Below are positions 1-13,300 of a stretch of DNA of 64,000 nt, piece by piece. A program made the position numbers and the translations under genes. A model generated the notes under the pieces. The model saw only the letters and a program-made list of their open reading frames with translations, searched no databases and was not told the DNA's origin. The stretch lies in NCBI RefSeq assembly GCF_905220415.1, contig NC_059556.1, positions 3,856,501-3,920,500 on the forward strand. Reading direction: 5' to 3'. This DNA is from Colias croceus. Taxonomy: Eukaryota; Arthropoda; Insecta; Lepidoptera; Pieridae. Within the stretch, counting starts at the first letter, position 1. Each line of letters starts with the position of its first letter.

Positions 1-1200
1 TTACTTATACATAAGTAAGAACAAGAATGCAATATACATATTTACAATTAGTCCTAATGTGGAATACTAAATCTATATTGTGTTGTTTCATAATTTTGTG
101 TTTCGAAATATGAACACTAATCGTGAAGGTCCGTAACATAAACTAAAATTTCAATTTAAAACTTTTATTTCAAATGCACCATATCAATAATTGGACGATA
201 TCGTTACAAATCAATTGTATAAACAACGCTTGACAAAGTCATTAACATAAAAAAGTAAAAAAAAAACTTAAAACTAAAGTTTAAACAAATAAACCACGAA
301 ATGGGCGGGATTTTAACCAATTTTTGGCAATAATTTCTCTAAAATGAATCAAAGGTGATAGGAAATTTTACGAAACAATACATATAATCGAAAAAAATGG
401 CACTTAATAATAAATCCATATCGCTATCTGTCATAAATGCTGCTAAACAATAATACTCTACGAGAAACTACGATTTTCCGAATAATTTACAACCATACAA
501 AAAATTGCAGTACATACAGTATCCTTAACGTTAGCGTAGTTAGAAGTTATGTCCTTATTTTTTATATATAAAAATTACATACAAGAAATAATTTAGGCGT
601 ATCTACAACGATGCCTAAACAACGATACAAATCAGTCATTTCTTAAAACATATTAACGTTTGCTTTTGAAAAATGCCACATAAAATGCCGCGTCCAATAA
701 AATATATTCACTAGGAATAGGTACCGGCGATTGTTTAAATTTATCTGCAATTTCTTATAAGCGACTGACGAAGGGTGTGGATAGACACGCTGAAAATACA
801 CTACGATATATTTTAATAAAATTTGCACTATCCTTAAAACGTACAGTAAGCTTGTTTACATTGTTCCGTCTAAATAAAACCCGCATGTTATTGATTTATG
901 CAGCATTTTTCCACCTGCCCTCCGTAAGGCGAACAGCATGTGACGATATCACACTTAATCCGGTGGGGTCACATACACGGCATAGGCACGATCTAACGCG
1001 TTACAGTCAGTGTCACAAGGTTTCGCATAACATCACACGGTTTCACCAAATGTCACATTGTTTCGCACGGTTTCACACGGTTTCGCACGGTTTCACACGG
1101 TTTCACACGGTTTCGCACAGTTTCGCACGGTTTCGCATGTCACAAAGTGTGTTGTCTACAGGAATGTGACGTATTGTGGCTACACGAGCCAGGCGCGCTG
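1..1200 (-). other. shg: presumed shg 3' untranslated region
   Basis: This 1.2-kb stretch follows the TAG on the minus strand and has no coding frame I can support. It is AT-rich except for a decamer minisatellite at 1041-1137. Candidate polyadenylation signals read on the minus strand are ATTAAA at 812-817 and AATAAA at 164-169. Where the transcript ends cannot be told from sequence alone. Confidence 0.55.
1041..1137. repeat. 10-bp minisatellite in shg 3' UTR
   Basis: Nine or so near-identical copies of TTTCRCACGG on the plus strand (CCGTGYGAAA in transcript sense), starting about 60 nt past the shg stop. A degenerate fringe reaches back to about 1015. The R alternates between G and A in successive copies. 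Confidence 0.85.
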
Positions 1201-1322
1201 CTAGCACCAGGACTCCTCGTGCGGCCGCTCGTCGTCCGAGTCGCCGTACATGTCGGCCAGTTTGCGGAAACGAGGCCCGAATGTTGATAGGTAGTTGAAT
1301 TTTAGGTCTTCGTCATCCGTGC
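1201..1322 (-). CDS. shg: shg exon X23: C-terminus and stop
   Basis: Two bases plus residues 1424-1462 and stop TAG (acceptor tatccacag). It contains TDDEDLKFNYLSTFGPRF and RKLADMYG, the last beta-catenin contact, then an acidic end closing in EESWC. A Helitron-like element ends 57 nt upstream of its acceptor. Confidence 0.97.
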
Positions 1323-4300
1323 CTGTGGATAAAGGATATTTTAGTAAAAGCCCTATATGTACAAGAAAATAAGAAAAAATCCATACTAATATTATAAATG
1401 CGAAAGTAGCTCTGTCTGTCTGTCTGTTACTCAATCACGCCTAAACTACTGAACCAATTTTTATGAAATTTGGTATGCAGATATTTTGATACCCGAGAAA
1501 GGACATAGGCTACTTTTTATCCCGGGAAAATAACGCAATCCCGGAAATCCCACGGGAACGGGAACTATGCGGGTTTTTATTTGACTGCGCGGGCGAAGCC
1601 GCGGGCGGAAACCTAGTAATAAATAAAAATACATACTCTAATTATAAACCAAACATTGAACCAAGAAATTACGCATTATATTTTGTTTGTAACGTGTAAT
1701 TACTCTTCATTATAAGTCAATATAATAAATGTTACGTTAACTTCGTTCAGATAAGAGCTTGCGTAGGAGTGTAAGCTATAGAACGATACTCCTACATATG
1801 AGACGAAACTTTAATTGTATTTAAAGTCTCTATATAAATCTGTAATATAAAAATGAATCGTAAAATGTGTTGGTAAGCGCATAACTCGAGAACGGCTGAA
1901 CCGATTTCGATAATTCTTTTTTATTATATTTCTTGAAGTACGTGGATGGTTCTTATGGAGAGAAAACGTAAATATGTACCACGGGCGAAGCCGGGGCGGA
2001 CCGCTAGTATATTATAAAAATAGCATCAAAAATGTTTATCTAATTGACTAATTCATAACAACTACCTCATACAATTACTTGATTAAAGTCATAAATTATA
2101 ACCTCCAAGTTTCTGCAAATAGCACGATATTATCACTACCATAAATTTATGATACGCCAGCTAATCAAGTGCTACAATCGTGCATGCGATTTCAAACAGC
2201 TCAAATATGAACATGTCTATATTTCAACGTAAATAAGATTGACGTATTTCCACAAAGGGATGCTGTATTTACATTGATCATCCGTGAACGTTACGCGGCC
2301 ACCATCAAAATGTATTTTAAACAGGGGAAATAAACTCAATTATTCGTTACGTATTGCGCGTCATGCGGCTCATTAAATCGTAGCGATACGAACGCAGTTG
2401 AAACATGGCGGCAATTACAGTAATGATTGAGAAGTAGTTAATAAAAAGTTTAAAAGTCACTCCGAGTTTTCAAATACTCGCTGTTTCAATTTGGCTTCGC
2501 TCGATATGTTTTTCTCGATTTGTTCTCCATTTAAATATCATTTTAGGTCAGGGACTCTAAATCTAAACATTTTCCTAAATTTAGTCAAGTTTTTACTAAG
2601 CTTAGGAAAAAATCTAGACATTAATTCCGACTTTTTGCGGCGTATATTTAAGCTTAATTCCCAAAGTTAATTAGCACACTGTTTAATTCCCCAAAACCTC
2701 GGCTGCCGAGTGTGTGAAATAAGTCTGAGTCGTGCCAACACTGTTAAAACACTTATATAAATCGATTTTGGCGTGTGCAGTGTGCACAGTGCACCGGGCG
2801 GTGGGCCAAAGTAAGTGACACCTACAGCATTGAGGCTGCGTTAGCTTGTGTGGGGTAAAGGGGACTTTGGTATGTTAAAAGTAAGTTTGGAATGAGCATG
2901 AATTTTTTCTCCCAATACATATAATATATATCAAGTTAACATGTTGCATATTAAAATTGTTTTAACTGGCATATATTCAATTGACGTTTTTATTGGAGAT
3001 CAATGCCGAATATATCAAAACTAATAACGGCACACAAAATAGTTTAGTTATTTAGTTCGGTTACAAAAATAAATCAATTAGCTTGAAGCATTAATACAGT
3101 ACCTAGTTGTTATCAGAGCTATTTGTAAATATTCAGTAGCCACAAATTTTACACCTTATGTTCCTTTTCATTAATGCCGCTATATTCGGTCCTACCCATA
3201 AAAAATTTCCACTTTTTTACCGGTATATTTTAACAAACACCTATATTATATTCTATCTATACTAATATTAAAGCTGAAGAGTTTGTTTGTTTGTTTGAAC
3301 GCGCTAATCTCGGGAACTACTGATTCGATGTGAAAAATTATTTCGGTGTTAGATAGCCCATTTATCGAGGAAGGTTATAGGCTATATATCATCACGCTAC
3401 GACCATCAGGAGTGGAGCCATGGGGGTGAAACCGCGCGGAGCAGCTAGTCCTTAAATATACTCACAGCTAGCAAGCGAAGACAGGGATCCACTAGTATTC
3501 CCATCGCCTTCATACGCATAGTGTCGTACGTCGTCGTACGGCGTGATCTCCGGGTCGCGGTCCAGTACTGACTTCTTGTCGTCTAGGAACCCGGATATAT
3601 CTGGAGCTGCGCCTACTACACCTGGGAACAGAAAATATGTTAAGTAAATTGTTTTCAAATTCTGGATTATTTTGCCAGATACAAAATACCGTGGAAGTAT
3701 CAAATTTTCCATTTTTAATAGCGTTAAGAAGGGTAAATTGTGCAATATTATATAGTAGGTACTCTGGAAAACCGGAGTGCAAGACTTCCAAAGTTGCTAT
3801 AGAAACACTTAACTATGGTCTAAATTAGAATCACTACACATCACATAAACCAATCTGCGTATTCTAGAATGTTCTAGAACGTTCGACAAGACACTCTTGC
3901 AAGAACGCGACATCAGTGTCTGGCGGCCCGTAATAAATCTACTGCAGCATATGCAGATCATATCGCAATCACGTTTTAGAACCTTCTAGAACATTCTAGA
4001 ACGCTGGAGAACTCACCAGGCGCTTCTAAAAACGCGACATCTGTCTCTGGGGGTGGTCCGTCATACATCTGCCGCAGCACATGCATGTCATATACTACAC
4101 TATTCTAGAATATTCGAGAATTTAGCAGGCGCTGACTGCAGGCGTAAGAACATGCCTGTCATACATCTGACCCCAATTGATATGTAATACAATCGTTTTC
4201 TAGAATGTTCGAGAACTCACCAGGCGCTTGTAAAAACGCGACATCAGTCTCTGGGGGTGGTCCATCATACATCTGCCGCAGTACGTGCAGGTCGTAACCA

Positions 4301-7300
4301 GCATCACCCTCACCACCACCTTCATCTTCGTATGCGATGATGTTCTCTCTGATGTCATCTAGTTCCTTTTCTGCCCAGGCATCTGCCCGACGTCTGTGGA
4401 CTACTACCGCTAGGAGGAGTACTGGAAGAAAGGGGTAAAGTTAGTTTGGGGGAAATTCAAATAGGATTAGTATCAAAAAGATAGTTAAAATTATTTCTGA
4501 AGACTCAATTCTGTGAAGATATCACGTTCATACTAGAATAAGTATCACGTAGTAGTAACAAGAATGAAGTCATAATTATAATAGGCGTTTTCAATATTTG
4601 TTCAAAAAATTTAACTCTGTGATTCAAATGTAGCCAAAGTACCAAAAAATTAAATATCTCCATTCTAGAAGACAATTGATAAAAAAAATCTTTCAATTAA
4701 CTTTACAAATAATAAAGGGACACATCCAAATAAAATAAATTAGGATGCTCATTTCATATCTTAATACGAAAATCACGCTTAACTCAATAAGGAAAAATCA
4801 GCCAATTTACTTACTGACTAATATAGCGATGCACACAAGTATAGCCACGAGGAAGTTAGTGTCGATCCCAAAGGTGACCGCCGTGAAGACGCTCTTCTGA
4901 CAACCCGGGTCCGCGTTTTGTTCTACCGATGGCCTGCCCAGGTTGTACATCTGTACAAAAATATTTATTTATCAATAAAAACATTGCACCTAAACCCATA
5001 TCTTTTCTTATGGAATAAGTCTTCTTTCATGTATTTTTAGGTATTTTTTTGTCAGTTATACGTAAAAACACTGTATAATGGTATCAATAGTAACACATTA
5101 ATATACATTTTGTAGAACAAGGCTTTTCGTTAGTGTCCATGGAAATCTAATACGACGCAGTTACACTTTGAAAGGAGTTAGTGAATAGATATAAACTCAC
5201 TTTTTTACCAAAACTATCAACGAATATAGAAATAAATATTAAATAAACTATATATGAGACTCCATCCATACTAATATTATAAATGCGAAAGTAACTCTGT
5301 CTGTCTGTCTGTTACTCAATCACGCCTTAACTACTGAACCAATTTGCATAAAATTTGGTATATATTTTAATACCCGAGAAAGGACATAGGATAGGTTTTA
5401 CCCCGGAAATCCCACGGGAACGGGAACTATGCGGGTTTTTCTTTGACTGCGGGTGATGCCGCGGGTGGAAAGCTAGTACTATTATAATTTTATTATTATA
5501 TGACTCCAAAAGACGAGACGTGATTAAAATTAGAAAGGCACGTAATCTTATATTTGAAGCCTTATTTCTTTAGTAGATTTTTCGATTTATTCATTAATAT
5601 TAAAGAGTTATCAAGTTTCCCTATTTTTTTTTTGGGAGGAATAAGATTAGATTTCTATTTATTAACTATCTGATTATTGTGAAAATATAAACTTTTTTTG
5701 CGAATATAATATTTCGATGAAACTTAACTATTTTTTTATCCAACAATGCATATATTATAAGTTGTAACAGTAGGAAAGCATTATTAAATTACAAATTAAT
5801 TATTTATGTGTTTAGATTATATACTTTACAAATTAAGTCTTTATTTTGCAAATAATAAAATTGAAAATTTTGCTCTGCACAAAAAACTGTTCTTGAAATA
5901 AGAGACATTGAAAGTTGGGGGACATCGTCAAGATTTTTATAGTTAACAAAAATAATATCTAGTCGCAAAAATAACTTGTCAATTAGTGTTCTTGAAATTA
6001 GTAATCGAATTTTAAAGACTGAGCAAATTGAAGAATTTTTGAAGATACCAAAAAAATCCTAGATAATATTAGAAATACTCACATAATCGTTATACGTAAA
6101 GTTACTGATGCAGCCCATGAAATGTTGGCTGGTGGGGACGTGTTTCCATCCAAAGGAATGGGCCAGTTCGTCCAGGTCCACACTCACACCACCCAGTTGT
6201 AGGGGCGCGTTTACTGTAATATTTTGAAGATTTAGATACATGAAAATATTTGTTTGTATATGACTAGGTTAGGATATTATACGACATAACCCAGGGCCCT
6301 TTCCCCGAGCGCTCTGGGTATGCCTAAATGCATTCTCCACTATAAAAAAAGGATATAATACAATAATAAATCGGTGTATGAAATTAATATTTAATATTAT
6401 ACGTAGATGAAGATATGATACACTTAGGTTATGATACTTGCAAATAGTATTGATTATACCTAGATGAAGATAATAAGTACACATATTTGGAAAAATAAAA
6501 GTTTTGGTATAGTATTAAAAAGAATTGAAAAGTAATATAAATATGAGAAATATTATGTACGATTTATATCATTTTTGGGTGAAAGCACGTTAACAACGTG
6601 CTTTTCGAGAACAGAAATTATAAAACACATTTCTGGGATTGAAATGTTTCACAAAACATTGTTTAGGTTAAAACTACATTTAAACTATTTTCAATAAAAT
6701 ATATGGAATGTGCTTGATAAAATTCGTCAACTAAAAATATGAGTTTCATAATGGTATTCGCTTGTTATATTTCCGGTAAATCCCACACAAAATATTATTG
6801 CACACCGACCACAAAATATTCTCCAAGTTCAAATTCATTAAAATTCCACTAAACCATATCCATTTTTATAAATTTATACGTACATTTTTGTTAAACTTCC
6901 ACAAAATTATATCCATTTTTTGCTATAATTCTCAAAACTCACCATTTAAAATTTCCCTCGGCCCAGTGGGTGCACCTAGGCTCATACAAGTGGACAGTTT
7001 ACATCTATCCACGAACATTTCTATGGAACTCTTCATCAGATCAATTTCTATGAGATGTGGTTTCCCGTCAGCAACAAACACGACGCTATTGTTTAACTTG
7101 GTTGTTCCTGAGCCATAGTTGATCAGCAAAACGGGATATCCATCAACCAATTCTAGAGACATGAAATCTGGAACAAAGAATTACAATTACAATATTTTTT
7201 AAGCTATTGCATAGCTTCTAGTTATCGCGGGCCTTGAGCGCGGGGACCGAATCCAGAAATTGCGTAACGAAAAACCTCACGCTCCCCACTCCGACGGGCA

Positions 7301-10300
7301 CGGAGGTGTAGCTTGAAGGCATTCAAAAGATTTGCCGCGGTAGTCCCCGGGTGCCATTTTACATTTACCGATAATTAAAAATGTGTGAATAAAGGTTCCA
7401 CATGAATTTTTATCTTTAGTAATGCAAGCGAGTTTTTCTCGATGCTTTTACAAGCTCTGATAAAACCTGTAGTATTAATTTTTACGCGAATTTCCCCATA
7501 AAGTTTTTGAATAATTTGGTTTTCATGCATATATTCAATCAAAAAACCCAAATGTCTAAATGAGGACCATCATCCTGATTCACTTATCGAATATGATAAA
7601 TAATAGGTGTAAAATAGATCGACATATTTTAATCTACTTCTTTACGAAGCCGTAACAAAACGCTACTCTTTAGAAATATCTTTAGCATAAACTAAAACTA
7701 ACTTTATCTATATTTATAACCTGTGTATCCCCTAGATAAGGGACTGCAAAACCTACGCTTTAATATTCATGGATTGGACAACGAATAACATAAACATATG
7801 GCAGAAAAAGATTTTGACCAAAAAAGATACATTGGCTTGTTTGCATAACAAATGCGATGGTAAAACTTACAAATTTATACAGGCAGCATTTCAAATAGTA
7901 GTTCCTGAAACTAGCTTTACAGACTCATGTTTGCTTTTAAATATTTTGCTAGTAATTTGAATAAAACATAGAGTAACAAGATATTGTTTGCTATTCCCTG
8001 GGTATGTTAATATTCAAAGTGTCTGTATTTATTTTTGTTGTGTCATTAGCTCCACGTAAAGGCAAATTTTATACATAAACATAACTTAGTGGTTAGCTTA
8101 TTATTTGAAATATAAATGCGTATATAGTATATAATATTTAATAACGTAGCTTACTGCAACAAATCCAACGAGGTAGAATCTATATATATGTTACAGTCAA
8201 AACCCTGAACCAGTCAATAACGTTATTGACCGGTAAAATCAGTTAATAAGGATATTGACTAAGGGCGTCGGTTAATATCCTTATTAACTGATTTTATCTG
8301 ATTAAACCAGTTAATAACGTTATTGACTAAGGGCATCGGTCAATATCTTTATTAACTGATTTTAAGTCGAGACATCTAGTCAATATAGGTTTTAACCGAC
8401 GTGCCCAGTCAAAACTCATAAAAAGTTAAGGACGTTAGTGAAATTATACTAGAAAATCATTTAAAAAGGTTCATAAAACTTTTTAAAGTGCAATATTTAA
8501 GAGTTTTATGTTTTATTAATTAATTCGGGGTATTGTTTGTAAACTGCAACCGCGCGAGAATACGTGCCCCAAAATATTTTTGAAGATGGCAATTGTCTTT
8601 TAATAACAACTAGGTTTCCGCCCGCAGCTTCGCCCGCGCAGTCAAAGAAAACCGCATAGTTCCCGTTCCCGTGGGATTTCCGGGATTGCGTTAGTTTCTG
8701 ATTTGATGGAGTGACCTGCAGGTGTACTTCGAAGACTGCTAGACGAATAGAGAATAGAGTTATAATATAATAATAATAATAAATAATACCTGCTGGTCAC
8801 TCCATCAAGTCCGGAGGTAAGGTCTCAACATAACTAACAAAACGAGCCCAAACTCGGCACACCTAGCTTTACTCGTATAATAGTTCCAGTAGCAGTCTTC
8901 GAAGTACACCTGCAGGTCACTCCATCAAGTCCGGAGGTAAGGTCTCAACGTAACTAACAAAACGAGCCCAAACTGCACACCTTGCTCTACTCGTCTATTA
9001 GTTCCAGTAGCAATCTTCGAAGTACACCTGCAGGTCATTCCATCAAGTCCGGAGGTAAGGTCTCAACGTAACTAACAAAACGAGCCCAAACTCGGCACAC
9101 CTTGCTCTACTCGTCTATTAGTTCCAGTAGCAATCTTCGAAGTACACCTGCAGGTCATTCCATCAAGTCCGGAGGTAAGGTCTCGACATAACTAACAAAA
9201 CGTGCCCAAACTCGGCACACCTAGCTCTACTCGTCTATTAGTTCCAGTAGTAGTCTTCGAAGTACACCTGCAGGTCACTCCATCAAGTCCGGAGGTAAGG
9301 TCTCAACATAACTAACAAAACGAGCCCAAACTCGGCATTCCTAGCTCTACTCGTCTATTAGATCCAGTAGCAGTCTTCGAAGTACCTACACCTGCAGGTC
9401 ACTCCATCAAATCAGAAACTAACGCAATCCCGGAAATCCCACGGGAACGGGAACTATGCGGTTTTTCTTTGACTGCGCGGGCGAAGCTGCGGGCGGAAAC
9501 CTAGTTGTTATTAAAACACAATTGCCATCTTCAAAAATATTTTGGGGTACGTATTCTCGCGCGGTTGCAGTTTACAAACAATACCCCGAATTAATTAATA
9601 AAACATAAAACTCTTTAATATTGCACTTTAAAACGTTTTATGAACCTTTTTAAATGATTTTCTAGTATAATTTCACTAACGTCCTTAACTTTTTATGAGT
9701 TTTGACTGGGCACGTCGGTTAAAACCTATATTGACTAGATGTCTCGACTTAAAATCAGTTAATAAGGATATTGACCGATGCCCTTAGTCAATAACGTTAT
9801 TAACTGGTTTAATCAGATAAAATCAGTTAATAAGGATATTAACCGACGCCCTTAGTCAATATCCTTATTAACTGATTTTACCGGTCAATAACGTTATTGA
9901 CTGGTTCAGGGTTTTGACTGTAACATATATAAAACTCAAAGGTGACTGATATAGTGATCTATCAACGCACAGCCCAAACCACTGGACGTATCGGGCTGAA
10001 ATTTGGCATGCAGGTAGATGTCATAACGTAGGCGTCCCCTAAGAAAGGATTTCCCGAAATTCTTGTGGGAACGGGGAAAAACGGGGATGCACGTACAAAG
10101 TCGTGGGCGGAAGCTTGTAATAAATAAATAATCAATCTTAGAATAAAAAGATAATTCGCTATAAATATCCTATATCCTAAATCTAGACCAACAATGAAAA
10201 ATGTAGCTACAAATTGAACATTCAGAATCCCAACTGAACGACGGAACATTTACATACATTTATTAATTCAATTAGACTTCTTTTAGAAGAATTACCAACA

Positions 10301-13300
10301 TGATATTTTCTTCTCTTATTTTTCTAGTAGTAGTAAATAACACACATATGAAATGATAACCTATTTATTTATAATATTATCAAACTTCCAAACACCAACA
10401 CGTAAACCAGACACTACAAAACTTGATGTATACAAACGCATGCAATTACATTATGGTAGCGACACTTTGCGGGATGTTATGAAGTTAATGGTGTTCCAAT
10501 TAGCTGCAAGCTTATAACACTAGACAAGTGCTTTTATGTTCACAGTGTGCGAATAACCTCAATATTGGGTTAAAATCCAAGCGGGGTACGCATGTTTAAG
10601 GATTTTTTATGAACATGACTATTATAGACCGGGAGATACTGACACAAAATTTCGAGTCATTTTTAACAGGATGGCGGTTCTACAGGTTTCGCTATTTTCC
10701 GACGAGTTCCACTAACGCCCACGCGACTAAGCCGCCGGTACCAGCGTTCACACCATCGTTTTTCTTTTTGTCATTGCGTACTAAGACCCCTGTAGAACCG
10801 CCATCCTGTTACAAATGACTCGAAATTTTGTGTCAGTATCTCCCGGTCTATTATATTCGAATGAATCCATAATTGACAACTTTTGATCCATCTATACATT
10901 TTGTTTATTGTAAATGAACGATTGAATCCGTAATTCAAAGCGCTATTTTATATTATACTAGCGGTCCGCCCCGGCTTCGCCCGTGGTACATGTTCACGTT
11001 TTCTCTCGTGGAATATTATAAAAATATAATTAATGAAATGGGTAAAGTCGTTCTCGTTTTATTCGCTTACCAACACATTGTACGATTAAATTTTATGGTA
11101 TAAAATGAGTATTTTTTAATTGAACGTTTCCTAATAGATTTCAACGATAAATTGAAGAATATATTCAACATTTAAATATACTAATTAATACTTAAGAGTA
11201 TTCGTCATTATTCTAATATAAACACTAAGGTAAAATAACACGAAAACGTAGCAAATTTGTGATAATTAAAGCACCCAAACAAAGTTCCTTAAATAATTAA
11301 ATTTCAATGTGTCAAGACGGTTAAGAAAATGTTTTCCCGGCGCGGGGAATTAATTGTTTGCCGATTTTATCTTTCCACCAAGTATAAAGTAAAAGTATAC
11401 ATACAAACATTAGTTATATATTTAAATAAATATGAAGCATTGATAATTTGTAATTTATATTACCTACTCATTATATTGACATTAATTATTATTTATTGAA
11501 TGATATGGAATTCATAATAACAATAGAACCTCATATCATTATGTAAGGTAATTTTATATAAATAGATGATTATTATTGTATACTTGATAGCAAGATATGG
11601 AAGCAATTATTTTATGTATAAATGATGCCGCGGCCGAAATAAAACATATCGAAAAAAATACTAGCCCTTATCAGTTTTTAATTTAGCCAGCTTTAAAAGG
11701 GAAAATTTCTATTATGTAGTAGTTCAAGACATAGTTTTATTAAAAAGCAATGATTCAACCATGGAACAAACGATAATAAATTGATTTTTGTATTAAAACG
11801 TTTAATAATCATAGATTGCGTGCGCGCCTTGTATAGCGCACGTAGATGTCGGATACAAATACAATGCCTTGTAATGATAAAGGTCGAGAATTTGATATTA
11901 CTTAACGTCGTAAATAACAGACGTGATAATGTATTTACTAGGGAATATCACGCGATTGCTCGTAAATCATAACCTGACTGTCAGTCATTACGGAATCATT
12001 AAAAAATCATTACTCCATGCGACTAGCAACGGAGTCTACGTAAGAAGTGTGTCCGAGGTTTATTACGTTTTTATGGCCATTCGTTTAAACTTTCTTATGT
12101 AATGCAAATAATGAGATGATAAATATATATAATGTAAAGCAAAGTTGCTTCGTCTGTATGTATGCATAGTTGGCATCTATAAAACTAAATAACGGATTTT
12201 GATGCAGTTTTGAAAAGAAGAGTGAATCAAGAGGAAGGTTTTAGTAAATAGTTTATTGGGTGTAACAAAGCGGACGAAGCCGCGGGTGGAAATCTAATTT
12301 GTATAATATAAGTTGTGCTTGTTGCCTGTAGAGGAGATTTAAAATTTCAAAGAATTAAAAAGATACCAAACACACAAATGTTAATTAAGTTGAGCATAAA
12401 ATTAGATCAGTGCGTTCCTGAAATAGATGTCTTCCTGTCAGATACATTTGTGTATATTTAACTTTGTAATTCACAAATTAAAAGTTTGCAAGAGACATGA
12501 TAAACTTTGGAACTTCTAATTTTGTTTTATTTTTACACGCAAATAGTTCAAAGAAATTCGTTTGAATGAGAAAATTTGTATCGATGTTAGCGCTAAAAAT
12601 GGCAACCAAAATGAAATAACATGTACTAAAATCAGAGTTTTACGTGACAAGTTTTTATTACAGTGTAATAGTAATTCTAGTATTAAAGAGCCGTAGAGCC
12701 GTAGTCGCTCAAGTCGTAACAATCGTACATATTCATTGTTAGCAACATTGTTAAGTTGGTTTTAGTCACTTTAGTTAATACTGTGTTGGGCTAACTGGGT
12801 TGCCAATAGCCGAATTTTGTGTTGCGAACTTTAGCGGAGATTAAACTTTGTAATTAATGTTAAATGTAAAATTTTCGGACAAAGCTGCACGGTATTAAAG
12901 ATGGTTATGTCGACTGAGTGAACTAGGTTTTCTGAATTATCTGTTGTATTGAGACTTAGTAATAGGTTTTTTTTGGTCTTCCATAACTTATTATAAATAT
13001 GGTATTATTAAAATTAATATACATCGAATTTATATTTTATTCTAATTGAATTATTTTGTTTACGTAAACATATTATTCAAGTACATTGCGAAAACTCCAG
13101 AACGTTCCATGGTGCACGTGACGTCATAAACTTTATCACGTCACGTAGAACAATAAAAAAAAGTTATAACACAGAAAGCCACTATGTATAATTACTTTTC
13201 AAGGAAGTTATAGGCATTATAACATATTGCAGTGTAACATTATTTTTTCAATTGACTGAAGCTTTCAAATTTTCACACGTTGTCACATTTGTTATTTATG

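Larger units (their letters stand above)
3862..4172 (-). repeat. tandem partial copies of shg exon X21
   Basis: Three copies of the 3' end of X21 plus its donor and flank lie in the following intron: about 3862-3957 (degenerate, donor lost), 3979-4092 (about 92% identical to the exon, donor intact) and 4103-4172 (fragmentary). Unit spacing is about 95-124 bp. The middle copy still reads HVLRQMYDGPPPETDVAF in frame but has a stop just upstream and no good acceptor. Confidence 0.85.

Noticed and set aside
777..1169. 130-codon plus-strand frame
   Set aside because: It runs antisense through the 3' UTR minisatellite, whose 10-bp units create repeated SHGFTRFHT-like peptides.
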